Translations under genes and position numbers: made by a program | The notes under the pieces: model-generated | Database searches by the model: none | The model's input: only the letters and a program-made list of their open reading frames with translations | Told to the model about the DNA's origin: nothing | Shown: in pieces, positions 35,290 through 45,585 of the stretch | How positions within the stretch are numbered: the first letter of the stretch is position 1 | Layout: the number at the start of each line of letters is the position of its first letter | Assembly (NCBI RefSeq): GCF_000276605.1 | Contig: NZ_AKJX01000019.1 | Span: forward strand, 1 to 59,707 | Length of the DNA: 59,707 bases | Origin: Acidovorax sp. CF316 | GTDB taxonomy: Bacteria; Pseudomonadota; Gammaproteobacteria; Burkholderiales; Burkholderiaceae_C | Direction: 5' to 3'

Positions 35290-35658
35290 CGGTGTCCTGA
35301 CCAGTGGCATGGAAGCCGGGACGAGCGGCCAAATGCGGTGTCCTGCAGGGGCGCCGTCGCTACATCGCCCGCATGCAATTGCTGGTGCATGCCTGGCGTT
35401 TCGCGCTTCCTGTTGCATTTGAGGTCATTTTGTCGCTTGCCTTTGGCGGGCTCCTGGAGTGGGGGTGCTCTTGGACGCATTCTGGGCATCCCCGTTGTCT
35501 TCGGCAAGCCAAAAAGACCCATTGCCCAGGGTGCAGGCTATAATCCGATGGTTTTGCATGGTGCAAGACGCACGCCACCGGCCTTTCCAGCGGGTGGCGC
35601 AAGTAAAAACCGGGGTCTTCGGCGTTCTGCTGCAGCCCCCATCCAAGGAAAAAACCAA
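35263..35658. other. Non-coding spacer between the minor-pilin operon and rpsO
   Basis: This 396-bp divergent spacer has no convincing gene; the open frames in it lack start signals and family similarity. It holds the candidate fimT promoter at its left end, a perfect TATAAT (35539-35544) for rpsO at its right, and a small leader hairpin (7-bp stem CGCCACC/GGTGGCG, 35573-35599) before rpsO. Base composition changes inside it from the less GC-rich pilin side to the GC-rich rpsO side. Confidence 0.6.
35539..35544 (+). promoter_or_regulatory. -10 box (TATAAT) of the rpsO promoter
   Basis: A perfect TATAAT lies 114 nt upstream of the rpsO ATG. The -35 region is weak (GACCCA at a 17-nt spacer). 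The resulting leader of about 107 nt contains the hairpin at 35573-35599, a possible site for S15 autoregulation, which is known in E. coli but not shown here. Confidence 0.6.
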
Positions 35659-35925
35659 ATGATCGCATCCTCCATCAAGGCCGAAGTCGTCAAGGCCAAC
35701 GCCCGTGCTGCCAACGATACTGGCAGCCCAGAAGTGCAAGTGGCCCTGCTGACGGCCCGCATCAACGAACTGACCCCCCACTTCAAGACGCATGCCAAGG
35801 ACCACCACGGTCGCCGCGGCCTGCTGCGCATGGTGAGCCGTCGTCGCAAGCTGCTGGACTACCTCAAGGCCAAGGACGCTGAACGCTACACGGCCCTGAT
35901 CGCCAAGTTGGGTCTGCGCAAGTAA
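35659..35925 (+). CDS. rpsO: 30S ribosomal protein S15
   Basis: Primary 16S rRNA-binding protein of 88 aa in the central domain of the small subunit. Family motifs [49 protein letters not shown] are intact, as are the helix-forming C-terminus and the normal length. AAGGAAAAAACCAA precedes the ATG. It is followed by a strong terminator (35941-35978) and then pnp, the standard rpsO-pnp arrangement. Confidence 0.98.
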   Translation: MIASSIKAEVVKANARAANDTGSPEVQVALLTARINELTPHFKTHAKDHHGRRGLLRMVSRRRKLLDYLKAKDAERYTALIAKLGLRK

Positions 35926-35940
35926 TCCCGATTGCATGCC

Positions 35941-35978
35941 AAAACGCCTGGGTTAGTCCGCTAGCTCAGGCGTTTTTT
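35941..35978 (+). terminator. Rho-independent terminator after rpsO
   Basis: A near-perfect stem AAACGCCTG/CAGGCGTTT (arms 35942-35950 and 35967-35975) with a 16-nt loop and a run of six T at 35973-35978. It lies 16 nt after the rpsO stop and would reduce read-through into pnp. Confidence 0.88.
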
Positions 35979-36011
35979 ACTTCGGAGCCGCAAAACAGAG
36001 CGAAGCTGTGT

Positions 36012-36062
36012 CATTCCAACGGGCCTGCCGCCACCGCGCGCAGGGGCAGGTCCGCTGGAATG
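36012..36062 (+). promoter_or_regulatory. Long leader hairpin upstream of pnp, possible RNase III site
   Basis: An extended stem: 7 bp CATTCCA/TGGAATG (36012-36018 and 36056-36062), a symmetric 2x2 internal loop, then 9 bp GGGCCTGCC/GGCAGGTCC with one G-U pair (36021-36029 and 36045-36053), and a 15-nt loop. It lies 71 nt before the pnp ATG. In E. coli, the pnp leader hairpin is cut by RNase III and then degraded by PNPase itself. The position and shape here suggest the same, by analogy. A second 7-bp hairpin is at 36094-36113. Confidence 0.6.
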
Positions 36063-36133
36063 GCATCGTGTTCTGAATTGCCCTCCACGCCAGGCTGGCA
36101 CTGTGCTGCCAGCTACAACATAAGGAGCTGAAC

Positions 36134-38389
36134 ATGAGCATTTTCAACAAAGTCACCAAGACCTTCCAATGGGGTGACAAGACCGTCATCATGGAAACGG
36201 GCGAAATCGCCCGCCAGGCCTCCGGTGCCGTGCTGGTGAACATCGACGACACCGTGGTGCTGGCCACCGTGGTGGCATCCAAGTCGGCCAAGCCCGGCCA
36301 GGACTTCTTCCCCCTGACGGTGGATTACATCGAGAAGACCTACGCCGCAGGCAAGATCCCCGGCAGCTTCTTCAAGCGCGAAGCCAAGCCCAGCGAACAC
36401 GAAACCCTGACCAGCCGCCTGATCGACCGCCCGATCCGCCCGCTGTTCCCGGAGGGCTTCTTCAACGAAGTGCACGTGGTGATCCACACCGTGTCGCTGA
36501 ACCCTGAAGTCGACGCCGACATCGCCGCCCTGATCGCCACCAGCGCCGCCCTGGCCATCTCCGGCATCCCGTTCACCGGCCCCATCGGCGCCGCGCGCGT
36601 GGGCTACATCAATGGCGAATACGTGCTGAACCCCGGCCAGACCGCGCGCAAGAGCTCGCAGATGGACCTGGTGGTGGCAGGTACCGAAGCCGCCGTGCTG
36701 ATGGTGGAATCCGAAGCCCAGCAGCTGTCCGAAGAAATCATGCTCGGCGCCGTGGTGTTCGGCCACCAGCAGGGCAATGTGGCCATCAACGCCATCCATG
36801 ACCTGGTGCGCGACGCTGGCAAGCCCGCATGGACCTGGCAAGCCCCCGCCAAGGACGAGGCCCTGATCGCCAAGGTTGGCGCCCTGGCCGATGACAAGCT
36901 CGCCGCCGCCTACCAGATCCGCAACAAGCAAAGCCGCACGCAAGCCTGCCGCGAAGCCTACGCTGCCGTGATGGCCGGCCTCAAGGCCGAAGGCGTGGAA
37001 TTCGACGCCGTCAAGGTCGAAGGCATGCTGTTTGACATCGAAGCGCGCCTGGTGCGCAGCCAGATCCTGGCCGGTGAGCCGCGCATCGACGGCCGCGACA
37101 CGCGCACCGTGCGCCCCATCGAGATCCGCAACAGCGTGCTGCCCCGTGCCCACGGCTCGGCCCTGTTCACGCGTGGTGAAACCCAGGCGCTGGTCGTGAC
37201 CACGCTGGGTACCGAGCGCGATGCCCAGCGCATCGATGCCCTGGCTGGCGAGTACGAAGACCGCTTCATGATGCACTACAACATGCCTCCCTTCGCCACC
37301 GGCGAAGTGGGCCGCATGGGCTCGACCAAGCGCCGCGAAATCGGCCACGGCCGCCTGGCCAAGCGTGCCCTCGTGGCCGTGCTGCCGACCAAGGAAGAAT
37401 TCCCCTACACCATGCGCGTGGTGTCGGAAATCACCGAATCCAATGGCTCCTCGTCCATGGCCTCGGTCTGCGGCGGCTGCCTGTCGATGATGGACGCCGG
37501 CGTGCCCATGAAGGCGCACGTGGCCGGTATCGCCATGGGCCTGATCAAGGATGCCAACCGCTTTGCCGTGCTGACCGACATCCTGGGTGATGAAGATCAT
37601 CTGGGCGATATGGACTTCAAGGTCGCGGGTACCACCGCCGGTATCACCGCGCTGCAGATGGACATCAAGATCCAGGGCATCACCAAGGAAATCATGCAGG
37701 TCGCCCTGGCCCAGGCCAAGGAAGCGCGCATCCACATCCTGGGCAAGATGCAGGAAGCCATGGGCGAAGCCAAGACCGAGGTGTCCAACTTCGCGCCCAA
37801 GCTCTACACGATGAAGATCAACCCCGAGAAGATCCGTGACGTGATCGGCAAGGGTGGTTCCGTGATCCGTGCGCTGACCGAAGAAACCGGCTGCCAGATC
37901 AACATCGAGGAAGACGGCACCATCACCATCGCCGCCACCGACAACGCCAAGGCCGACGAAGCCAAGCGCCGCATCGAGCAGATCACGGCCGAAGTCGAAA
38001 TCGGCAAGGTCTACGAAGGCCCTGTGACCAAGATCCTGGACTTCGGCGCCCTGATCAACCTGCTGCCCGGCAAGGACGGCCTGCTGCACATCAGCCAGAT
38101 CGCGCACGAGCGCGTCGAGCGCGTCGGCGACTACCTGACCGAAGGCCAGATCGTCAAGGTCAAGGTCATGGAGACCGACGAAAAGGGCCGCGTCAAGCTG
38201 TCCATGAAGGCCCTGGCCGACCGCCCTGCGGGTGGTGGTTTCAGCGACCGCCCTGCGCCTGCAGAGCGTGGTGACCGCGAGCCCCGCCGCGACCATGGCC
38301 GCGATCGCCAGCCGGTCGACCAGCAACAGCAGCAGCAACAACAGCAGTCGCTGCCGTCGGACGACGCATCGGGCCAGGCGAACGGCTGA
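36134..38389 (+). CDS. pnp: Polyribonucleotide nucleotidyltransferase (PNPase)
   Basis: Trimeric 3'-5' phosphorolytic exoribonuclease of 751 aa, part of RNA decay. Two RNase PH domains (about 1-230 and 310-545) flank an all-helical domain. A KH domain ([28 protein letters not shown], about 560-615) and an S1 domain ([33 protein letters not shown], about 625-695) follow. The tail after residue 697 is disordered, with a nine-glutamine run at 730-738. AAGGAG lies 6 nt upstream of the ATG. A leader hairpin upstream suggests autoregulation. Confidence 0.97.
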   Translation: MSIFNKVTKTFQWGDKTVIMETGEIARQASGAVLVNIDDTVVLATVVASKSAKPGQDFFPLTVDYIEKTYAAGKIPGSFFKREAKPSEHETLTSRLIDRPIRPLFPEGFFNEVHVVIHTVSLNPEVDADIAALIATSAALAISGIPFTGPIGAARVGYINGEYVLNPGQTARKSSQMDLVVAGTEAAVLMVESEAQQLSEEIMLGAVVFGHQQGNVAINAIHDLVRDAGKPAWTWQAPAKDEALIAKVGALADDKLAAAYQIRNKQSRTQACREAYAAVMAGLKAEGVEFDAVKVEGMLFDIEARLVRSQILAGEPRIDGRDTRTVRPIEIRNSVLPRAHGSALFTRGETQALVVTTLGTERDAQRIDALAGEYEDRFMMHYNMPPFATGEVGRMGSTKRREIGHGRLAKRALVAVLPTKEEFPYTMRVVSEITESNGSSSMASVCGGCLSMMDAGVPMKAHVAGIAMGLIKDANRFAVLTDILGDEDHLGDMDFKVAGTTAGITALQMDIKIQGITKEIMQVALAQAKEARIHILGKMQEAMGEAKTEVSNFAPKLYTMKINPEKIRDVIGKGGSVIRALTEETGCQINIEEDGTITIAATDNAKADEAKRRIEQITAEVEIGKVYEGPVTKILDFGALINLLPGKDGLLHISQIAHERVERVGDYLTEGQIVKVKVMETDEKGRVKLSMKALADRPAGGGFSDRPAPAERGDREPRRDHGRDRQPVDQQQQQQQQQSLPSDDASGQANG
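38321..38347 (+). repeat. Polyglutamine microsatellite in pnp
   Basis: Nine consecutive CAG or CAA codons encode Gln730-738 in the disordered C-terminal tail of PNPase, after the S1 domain. Copy-number change by slippage would stay in frame. Confidence 0.9.
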
Positions 38390-38467
38390 TTGCCGCCTTG
38401 GCTGCCGCCGCCGGGTAGGTCGCTTGCAGCGGCCTGCCGCGGGCGGCGGTCAAGACCGGTGATATCC

Positions 38468-39478
38468 ATGCCATCAACCACGGACCATCCTATGCAAGCG
38501 GTGGAGATTTCCTCGTTCGGCGCGCCCGAAGTGCTGCGCCTGGGCGAGCGCCCTGTGCCCGTACCGGCTGCGGGCGAGTTGCTGATCCGCGTGGGCGCCA
38601 GCGGCATCAACCGCCCTGACGTGCTGCAGCGCATGGGCCACTACGCGCCTCCGCCCGGTACCTCCGACCTTCCGGGGCTGGAAGTGGCGGGCGTGGTGCA
38701 GGCGGGGGATGCCGATGCCCTGGCCCGCTCGGGCCTGGCCATTGGCGACCGTGTCTGTGCGCTGGTTGCCGGTGGCGGCTATGCCCAGTGGTGTGTGGCG
38801 CCCGCCGAGCAGTGCCTGCCGGTGCCTGCCGGGTTCAGCGATGTCGAGGCGGCCTCGCTGCCCGAGACCTTCTTCACGGTGTGGAGCAATGTCTTCGATC
38901 GTGGCCGCCTGCAGGCGGGTGAAACCCTGCTGGTGCAGGGTGGTACCAGCGGCATCGGCGTCACGGCCATTCAGTTGGCCCGCGCCTTTGGCGCGACGGT
39001 GATCGCCACGGCGGGCAGCGACGAAAAGTGCCAGGCCTGCCTCGATCTGGGTGCGCACCATGCCATCAACTACAAGTCGCAGGACTTCGTGGTGGAGGCC
39101 AGGCGCATCACCGACGGCAAGGGCGTCGATGTGGTGCTGGACATGGTGGCTGGCGGCTACGTCGCGCGCGAGGTCGAGTGCCTCGCCGAGGATGGCCGCA
39201 TCGTCATCATCGCCGTGCAGGGCGGGGTCAAGAGCGAGGTGAATGCCGGCCTGGTGCTGCGCCGCAGGCTCACCATCACCGGCTCCACCCTGCGTCCGCG
39301 CTCGGTGGCCTTCAAGGGGGCCGTTGCCCGCGCGCTGCGCGAGCAGGTGTGGCCCTTGTTGGCGGCGGGTACGGTGCGTCCGGTCATCCACAGCACCTTC
39401 GCTGCGGCCGATGCGGCCAAGGCGCATGCCCTGATGGAATCCAACCAGCATGTTGGCAAGATTGTTTTGACGTGGTGA
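38468..39478 (+). CDS. NAD(P)H-quinone oxidoreductase of the PIG3/zeta-crystallin type
   Basis: Medium-chain dehydrogenase/reductase of 336 aa (zinc-free quinone reductase branch). It has the N-terminal [23 protein letters not shown] and [15 protein letters not shown], the PIG3-type motif [13 protein letters not shown], and the NADPH loop [45 protein letters not shown] is also typical. The ATG at 38492 (MQAVEIS) is an equally likely start. It sits between pnp and tpiA, 2 bp before tpiA, so it is probably co-transcribed with tpiA. Physiological substrate unknown. Confidence 0.87.
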   Translation: MPSTTDHPMQAVEISSFGAPEVLRLGERPVPVPAAGELLIRVGASGINRPDVLQRMGHYAPPPGTSDLPGLEVAGVVQAGDADALARSGLAIGDRVCALVAGGGYAQWCVAPAEQCLPVPAGFSDVEAASLPETFFTVWSNVFDRGRLQAGETLLVQGGTSGIGVTAIQLARAFGATVIATAGSDEKCQACLDLGAHHAINYKSQDFVVEARRITDGKGVDVVLDMVAGGYVAREVECLAEDGRIVIIAVQGGVKSEVNAGLVLRRRLTITGSTLRPRSVAFKGAVARALREQVWPLLAAGTVRPVIHSTFAAADAAKAHALMESNQHVGKIVLTW

Positions 39479-39480
39479 AC

Positions 39481-40242
39481 ATGAAAAAGAAGCTCATCGC
39501 AGGCAACTGGAAAATGAACGGCGGCCTGGCCGCCAACGAGGCCTTGCTGCAGGCATTGCTGCAGGGTGTGGCCTCGGCCGCGCCGCAGTGCGATGTTGCC
39601 GTGGCCGTTCCGGCGCCTTATCTGGCGCAGGTGCAGGCCCTGGTGGCCGGCTCGGGCATCGCCCTGGCGGCCCAGGATGTGTCGGCGCACGAGCAGGGCG
39701 CCTACACCGGCGAGGTGTCGGCCGCCATGCTCAAGGAGTTCGGTGCCCGCTATGTGCTGGTGGGGCATTCCGAGCGCCGCCAGTACCATGGCGAAACCGA
39801 TGCCGTCGTGGCCATCAAGGCGCAGCGCGCGCTGGCTCTGGGCGTCACGCCCATCGTCTGCGTGGGTGAAACCCTGGCCGAGCGCGATGCCGGCGAAACC
39901 GAAGCGGTCGTCAAGCGCCAGCTGGCTGCAGTGATCCACCTCAATGGCCACTGCATCAGCGAGATCGTGGTGGCGTACGAGCCGGTCTGGGCCATCGGCA
40001 CCGGCCGCACGGCCACGCCCGAGCAGGCCCAGGCCGTGCATGCAGTGCTGCGCGCGCAGCTGGCCGCAGCCAGCGAGCACGCCGACCGCGTGCACCTGCT
40101 GTATGGCGGCAGCATGAATGCTGCGAATGCGGCCGAACTGCTGGCGCAAACCGACATCGATGGTGGTCTCGTGGGCGGTGCCTCGCTCAAGGCCGGCGAT
40201 TTCTTGCAGATCATGGGTGCGGCCTCTGCGGGCCGCGCCTGA
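39481..40242 (+). CDS. tpiA: Triosephosphate isomerase
   Basis: Glycolytic TIM-barrel enzyme of 253 aa interconverting dihydroxyacetone phosphate and glyceraldehyde 3-phosphate. Catalytic residues are Lys11 (GNWKMN), the histidine in [15 protein letters not shown] and the glutamate in [16 protein letters not shown]. The phosphate-binding [10 protein letters not shown] and GGLVGGASL are intact. The ATG at 39481 gives the standard [13 protein letters not shown] start. It is followed after 28 bp by secG, a pairing common in betaproteobacteria. Confidence 0.97.
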   Translation: MKKKLIAGNWKMNGGLAANEALLQALLQGVASAAPQCDVAVAVPAPYLAQVQALVAGSGIALAAQDVSAHEQGAYTGEVSAAMLKEFGARYVLVGHSERRQYHGETDAVVAIKAQRALALGVTPIVCVGETLAERDAGETEAVVKRQLAAVIHLNGHCISEIVVAYEPVWAIGTGRTATPEQAQAVHAVLRAQLAAASEHADRVHLLYGGSMNAANAAELLAQTDIDGGLVGGASLKAGDFLQIMGAASAGRA

Positions 40243-40270
40243 AGCTATTCAAATCAGGAGTAAACAGAGA

Positions 40271-40651
40271 ATGAATGTGATCGTGAACGTGGTTCTGGCG
40301 GTGCAGATGCTCACCGCCCTGGGAATGATCGGGTTGATCCTGATCCAGCACGGCAAGGGTGCCGACATGGGTGCTGCCTTTGGCAGCGGCAGCTCGGGCA
40401 GCCTGTTTGGCGCCAGCGGCAGTGCCAACTTCCTGTCGCGCACCACGGCGGTGCTGGCGGCGGTGTTCTTTGCCGCTACGCTGGCTCTGGCATACTTCGG
40501 CAATGCGCGCCCCGCCAGCTCTGGCAGCGTGCTCGAAGCGCCAGCAGCGACTTCGCCCGCGCCAGCGTCTGCGGCATCGGGTGCAGCCCCTGCGGTGATT
40601 CCTGTGCCCGTGGTGCCGGCGTCCGGCGCGGCACAGATCCCGACCAAATAA
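40271..40651 (+). CDS. secG: Preprotein translocase subunit SecG
   Basis: Small membrane subunit of the SecYEG channel, 126 aa. Two membrane segments (about 3-22 and 55-75) flank the conserved cytosolic LILIQHGKGADMGAAFGSGSSGSLFGASGSANFLSRTTA. The C-terminal 45 residues are a low-complexity Ala/Pro/Ser tail that lengthens it relative to E. coli SecG (110 aa). It lies after tpiA and before tRNA-Leu, with a terminator at 40668-40692. Confidence 0.95.
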   Translation: MNVIVNVVLAVQMLTALGMIGLILIQHGKGADMGAAFGSGSSGSLFGASGSANFLSRTTAVLAAVFFAATLALAYFGNARPASSGSVLEAPAATSPAPASAASGAAPAVIPVPVVPASGAAQIPTK

Positions 40652-40667
40652 TCTGCACTAATTTGGG

Positions 40668-40692
40668 CCCTGAACTGCAGAGCAGGGTTTTT
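40668..40692 (+). terminator. Rho-independent terminator after secG
   Basis: Stem CCCTG/CAGGG (40668-40672, 40683-40687) with a 10-nt loop and TTTTT at 40688-40692, 16 nt after the secG stop. The stem is short, so efficiency may be moderate. A TAGAAT hexamer at 40699-40704 just beyond could be the -10 box for tRNA-Leu. Confidence 0.6.
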
Positions 40693-40766
40693 ACGGAGTA
40701 GAATCCTGGATTGTCTGGAAAGCCAAAACCGCAAGGTTCCTCATGCCATCCAGGCACATACATCCA

Positions 40767-40851
40767 GCCGTCGTGGTGAAATTGGTAGACACGCTATCTT
40801 GAGGGGGTAGTGGCGAAAGCTGTGCGAGTTCGAGTCTCGCCGACGGCACCA
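40767..40851 (+). tRNA. tRNA-Leu, anticodon GAG
   Basis: 85 nt including encoded CCA (40849-40851). The acceptor stem GCCGTCG (40767-40773) pairs with CGACGGC (40841-40847). The D-arm is GTGAAATTGGTAGAC. The anticodon stem CTATC/GGTAG encloses the loop TTGAGGG, giving anticodon GAG (40801-40803), which reads CUC and CUU. The long variable arm TGGCGAAAGCTG is the class II feature of tRNA-Leu. The T-arm is GCGAGTTCGAGTCTCGC. E. coli also has this isoacceptor (leuU) directly after secG, so the linkage is ancient. Confidence 0.96.
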
Positions 40852-40864
40852 AAACAAAGGCCTC

Positions 40865-40895
40865 CCCGACATGACCCAGCAAGGGTCATGTCGGG
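40865..40895 (+). other. Perfect 13-bp hairpin between tRNA-Leu and nuoA
   Basis: CCCGACATGACCC (40865-40877) and GGGTCATGTCGGG (40883-40895) are perfectly complementary around the loop AGCAA. It starts 14 nt after the tRNA CCA and ends 31 nt before the nuoA ATG. There is no U-tract on either strand. It may mark the boundary between the tRNA transcript and the nuo message, or stabilise the nuo 5' end. Confidence 0.7.
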
Positions 40896-40925
40896 CCAGG
40901 CCACAGCGGTGAGCACATCCTCCAG

Positions 40926-41285
40926 ATGAACCTCGATCAGTACCTCCCCGTCCTCTTGTTCATCCTGGTCGGCATCGCCGTTGGCGTGGTGCCCCTTGTC
41001 ATCGGATATGTCCTCGGTCCCAACCGCCCGGACGACGCCAAGAATTCTCCCTACGAGTGTGGCTTTGAAGCCTTCGAGGATGCGCGCATGAAGTTCGACG
41101 TGCGCTACTACCTCGTCGCCATTCTCTTCATCCTGTTCGACCTCGAAATCGCGTTTCTCTTCCCGTGGGCGGTCACGCTCCATGAGGTGGGTGCCGCCGG
41201 TTTCGTTGCCGTGGTGATCTTCCTGACGATCCTCGTCGTGGGCTTTGCCTACGAGTGGAAAAAGGGCGCCCTCGATTGGGAATGA
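40926..41285 (+). CDS. nuoA: NADH-quinone oxidoreductase subunit A
   Basis: Membrane subunit of complex I (119 aa, three membrane segments), homologous to mitochondrial ND3. Signatures are [54 protein letters not shown], including the conserved loop cysteine at the quinone-site interface. First gene of the nuo operon, 27 bp before nuoB. The promoter is not identified; it must lie in or upstream of the tRNA-Leu region. Confidence 0.96.
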   Translation: MNLDQYLPVLLFILVGIAVGVVPLVIGYVLGPNRPDDAKNSPYECGFEAFEDARMKFDVRYYLVAILFILFDLEIAFLFPWAVTLHEVGAAGFVAVVIFLTILVVGFAYEWKKGALDWE

Positions 41286-41312
41286 CAGCGGGCTTCAACA
41301 AGGACTGATGCA

Positions 41313-41792
41313 ATGATTGAAGGCGTGATGAAGGAAGGCTTCATCACCACGAGCTATGACTCCGTGGTGAATTGGGCCAAAACCGGCTCGCTGTGGCCCA
41401 TGACGTTCGGTCTGGCCTGCTGCGCTGTCGAAATGATGCATGCGGCGGCTGCGCGCTACGACATCGGTCGCTTCGGTGCCGAGGTGTTCCGTGCCAGCCC
41501 CCGCCAGTCCGATCTGATGATCGTGGCCGGCACGCTGTGCAACAAGATGGCGCCTGCGCTGCGCAAGGTGTACGACCAGATGTCGGAGCCCCGCTGGGTG
41601 CTGTCGATGGGCTCGTGCGCCAATGGCGGCGGCTACTACCACTACAGCTACTCCGTGGTGCGCGGATGCGACCGCATCGTGCCCGTGGATGTCTACGTGC
41701 CGGGCTGCCCGCCCACGGCGGAAGCGCTGATCTACGGCATCATCCAGCTGCAGCAGAAGATCCGCCGCACCAACACCATTGCGCGTGTCTGA
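41313..41792 (+). CDS. nuoB: NADH-quinone oxidoreductase subunit B
   Basis: Peripheral-arm subunit (159 aa) carrying the terminal 4Fe-4S cluster N2 that reduces quinone. Ligands are the adjacent Cys36-Cys37 ([12 protein letters not shown]), Cys102 ([12 protein letters not shown]) and Cys132 ([11 protein letters not shown]). Full length and without extensions. The nuoC ATG follows 9 bp after the stop. Confidence 0.97.
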   Translation: MIEGVMKEGFITTSYDSVVNWAKTGSLWPMTFGLACCAVEMMHAAAARYDIGRFGAEVFRASPRQSDLMIVAGTLCNKMAPALRKVYDQMSEPRWVLSMGSCANGGGYYHYSYSVVRGCDRIVPVDVYVPGCPPTAEALIYGIIQLQQKIRRTNTIARV

Positions 41793-41801
41793 GGGTTGAC
41801 G

Positions 41802-42410
41802 ATGACATCTGTTGCCATTCGCCCTGAAAAAATCAAGGACACCGTCGCTGCCGTGCTGGGCGACAAGGTCCGCAAGATCCATGTGGCCCTCGAAGAGGTC
41901 ACCGTCGAGGTCTCCGCCGCCGACTACCTGGCTGCCATGCAGCAGCTGCGCGATGCGCCCGGCTGCCAGTTCGAGCAGCTGATCGACCTGTGCGGTGTGG
42001 ACTACTCGGCCTACGCCGACGAGGTCAACGAAGGCGCGCGCTACTGCGTGGTGTCGCACCTGCTGTCCGTCAGCCTGAACCAGCGCCTGCGCGTCAAGGT
42101 GTTCTGCGCCGACGACGATTTCCCGGTCGTGGCCTCGGTGGCCGACCTGTGGAATTCGGCCAACTGGTACGAGCGCGAAGCGTTCGACCTGTTCGGTATC
42201 GTGTTTGATGGCCACAACGACCTGCGCCGCATCCTGACCGACTATGGCTTCATCGGCCACCCCTTCCGCAAGGACTTCCCGCTGTCCGGCCATGTCGAGA
42301 TGCGCTACGACGCCGAGCAGCGCCGGGTGGTCTACGAGCCGGTGTCGATCGAGCCGCGCGAGATCACGCCGCGCATCATCCGCGAAGACAAGTACGGAGG
42401 CCTGCACTAA
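41802..42410 (+). CDS. nuoC: NADH-quinone oxidoreductase subunit C
   Basis: Peripheral-arm 30-kDa-type subunit (202 aa), separate from NuoD as is usual outside enterobacteria, where the two are fused. Signatures: [56 protein letters not shown] at 41796 opens the frame, but the ATG at 41802 is 6 nt after GAGGG and is preferred. nuoD starts 27 bp downstream. Confidence 0.96.
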   Translation: MTSVAIRPEKIKDTVAAVLGDKVRKIHVALEEVTVEVSAADYLAAMQQLRDAPGCQFEQLIDLCGVDYSAYADEVNEGARYCVVSHLLSVSLNQRLRVKVFCADDDFPVVASVADLWNSANWYEREAFDLFGIVFDGHNDLRRILTDYGFIGHPFRKDFPLSGHVEMRYDAEQRRVVYEPVSIEPREITPRIIREDKYGGLH

Positions 42411-42437
42411 GGCGCCCTGCGCCCCACGTGACCCACC

Positions 42438-43691
42438 ATGGCTGAAATCAAGAACTACTCCCTGAACTTCGGACCGCAGCACCCTGCAGCGCACGGCGTG
42501 CTGCGCCTGGTGCTCGAGCTCGACGGCGAAGTCGTGCAACGCGCCGACCCCCACATCGGCCTGTTGCACCGCGCCACCGAAAAGCTGGCCGAGCACAAGA
42601 CCTACATCCAGTCGCTGCCCTACATGGACCGCCTGGACTACGTGTCGATGATGTGCAACGAGCACGCCTACTGCCTGGCCATCGAGAAGCTGCTGGGCCT
42701 GGAAGTGCCCGAGCGCGCGCAGTACATCCGCGTGATGTTCTCCGAGATCACGCGCCTGCTGAACCACCTGATGTGGCTCGGTTCGCACGGCAATGACTGC
42801 GGCAGCTCCACCATCCTGATCTACACCTTCCGCGAGCGCGAAGACCTGTTCGACATGTACGAAGCCGTCTCCGGCGCGCGCATGCATGCGGCGTACTTCC
42901 GTCCTGGCGGCGTCTACCGCGACCTGCCGGACAGCATGCCGCAGTACAAGGTCAGCAAGATCAAGAACGCCAAGGCCCTGGAGGCCATGAACCAGAACCG
43001 CAAGGGTTCGCTGCTCGACTTCATCGACGACTTCACGAAGCGCTTCCCGGGCTGCGTGGACGAGTACGAGACCCTGCTCACCGACAACCGCATCTGGAAG
43101 CAGCGCACGGTGGGCATCGGCGTGGTGCCGCCCGAACGCGCGCTCAACCTGGGCATGACCGGCCCCATGATCCGCGGCTCCGGCATCGCCTGGGACCTGC
43201 GCAAGACCCAGCCCTACGATGTCTACGACCGCATGGACTTCGACATCCCGGTGGGCAAGACGGGCGACTGCTATGACCGCTACCTCGTGCGTGTGCAGGA
43301 GATGCGCGAGTCCAACCGCATCATCAAGCAGTGCGTGGACTGGCTGCGCGCCAATCCGGGTCCTGTCATTACCGACAACCACAAGGTGGCTGCGCCCGAT
43401 CGTGAATCCATGAAGTCGAACATGGAGGAGTTGATCCACCATTTCAAGCTCTTCACCGAAGGTTTCCACGTGCCCGAAGGCGAAGCCTACGCCGCCGTGG
43501 AACACCCCAAGGGCGAGTTCGGCATCTACCTGGTGAGCGACGGTGCCAACAAGCCCTACCGCCTGAAGATCCGTGCGCCCGGCTTTGCGCACCTGGCCAC
43601 GCTCGATGAAATGGCGCGCGGCCACATGATTGCCGACGCCGTGGCCATCATCGGCACCATGGATATCGTGTTCGGGGAGATTGACCGATGA
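42438..43691 (+). CDS. nuoD: NADH-quinone oxidoreductase subunit D
   Basis: 49-kDa-type subunit (417 aa) forming the quinone-binding pocket with NuoB; evolved from the [NiFe] hydrogenase large subunit. Signatures: [22 protein letters not shown] (loop with the conserved His), [29 protein letters not shown] and the C-terminal ending VFGEIDR. Its stop overlaps the nuoE start (ATGA), indicating coupling. Confidence 0.97.
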   Translation: MAEIKNYSLNFGPQHPAAHGVLRLVLELDGEVVQRADPHIGLLHRATEKLAEHKTYIQSLPYMDRLDYVSMMCNEHAYCLAIEKLLGLEVPERAQYIRVMFSEITRLLNHLMWLGSHGNDCGSSTILIYTFREREDLFDMYEAVSGARMHAAYFRPGGVYRDLPDSMPQYKVSKIKNAKALEAMNQNRKGSLLDFIDDFTKRFPGCVDEYETLLTDNRIWKQRTVGIGVVPPERALNLGMTGPMIRGSGIAWDLRKTQPYDVYDRMDFDIPVGKTGDCYDRYLVRVQEMRESNRIIKQCVDWLRANPGPVITDNHKVAAPDRESMKSNMEELIHHFKLFTEGFHVPEGEAYAAVEHPKGEFGIYLVSDGANKPYRLKIRAPGFAHLATLDEMARGHMIADAVAIIGTMDIVFGEIDR

Positions 43692-44211
43692 GTAACACCG
43701 AAGCGAAGAACCAGACCGCTGGCGCCATCACCGAGGCGACGCTCGCCCGCTTTGCGCGCGAAGTCGCCAAGTACCCGCCCGAGCAGAAGCAGTCGGCCGT
43801 GATGGCCTGCCTGTCCATCGTGCAGCAGGAGCAGGGCTGGGTCAGCACCGCGAGCGAGGCCGTGATCGCCGACTACCTGGGCATGGCCCAGATCGCGGTG
43901 CACGAAGTCACCACGTTCTACAACATGTACAACCAGCAGCCGACGGGCAAGTACAAGCTCAACGTCTGCACCAACCTGCCTTGCCAGCTGCGCGACGGCC
44001 AGAAGGCGCTGCACCACCTCGAGAAGAAGCTCGGCGTGACCATGGGCGAGACCACGCCCGACGGCCTGTTCACGCTGCAGCAGTGCGAGTGCCTGGGCGC
44101 CTGCGCCGATGCGCCCGTGATGCTGGTCAACGACCGCACCATGTGCAGCTTCATGGACAATGACAAGCTCGACCAGCTGGTCGACGGCCTCAAGGCAGCG
44201 GAAGGACAAGC

Positions 44212-44215
<4 letters not shown>
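43688..44215 (+). CDS. nuoE: NADH-quinone oxidoreductase subunit E
   Basis: 24-kDa-type subunit (175 aa) with a thioredoxin-like fold and the 2Fe-2S cluster N1a. Ligands are Cys94 and Cys99 ([10 protein letters not shown]), Cys135 and Cys139 ([11 protein letters not shown]). N-terminal helices [27 protein letters not shown] are typical. It forms the NADH-dehydrogenase module with NuoF and NuoG. Overlaps nuoD and nuoF by 4 nt each. Confidence 0.96.
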
Positions 44216-45570
<1,355 letters not shown>

Positions 45571-45585
45571 TCGCGAGAAACGCAT

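Noticed and set aside
35320-35328. CCGCTCGTC on the minus strand, one mismatch from the AlgR site CCGTTCGTC known upstream of minor pilins in Pseudomonas
   Set aside because: A 9-mer with one mismatch is expected often in a GC-rich 60-kb window, and AlgR control of pili has not been shown for this group.
35304-35658. Overlapping short frames in the spacer before rpsO (for example 35338 in frame with later sequence)
   Set aside because: No ribosome binding site and no family similarity. They run through the rpsO promoter region, and one only appears long because it is in frame with rpsO.
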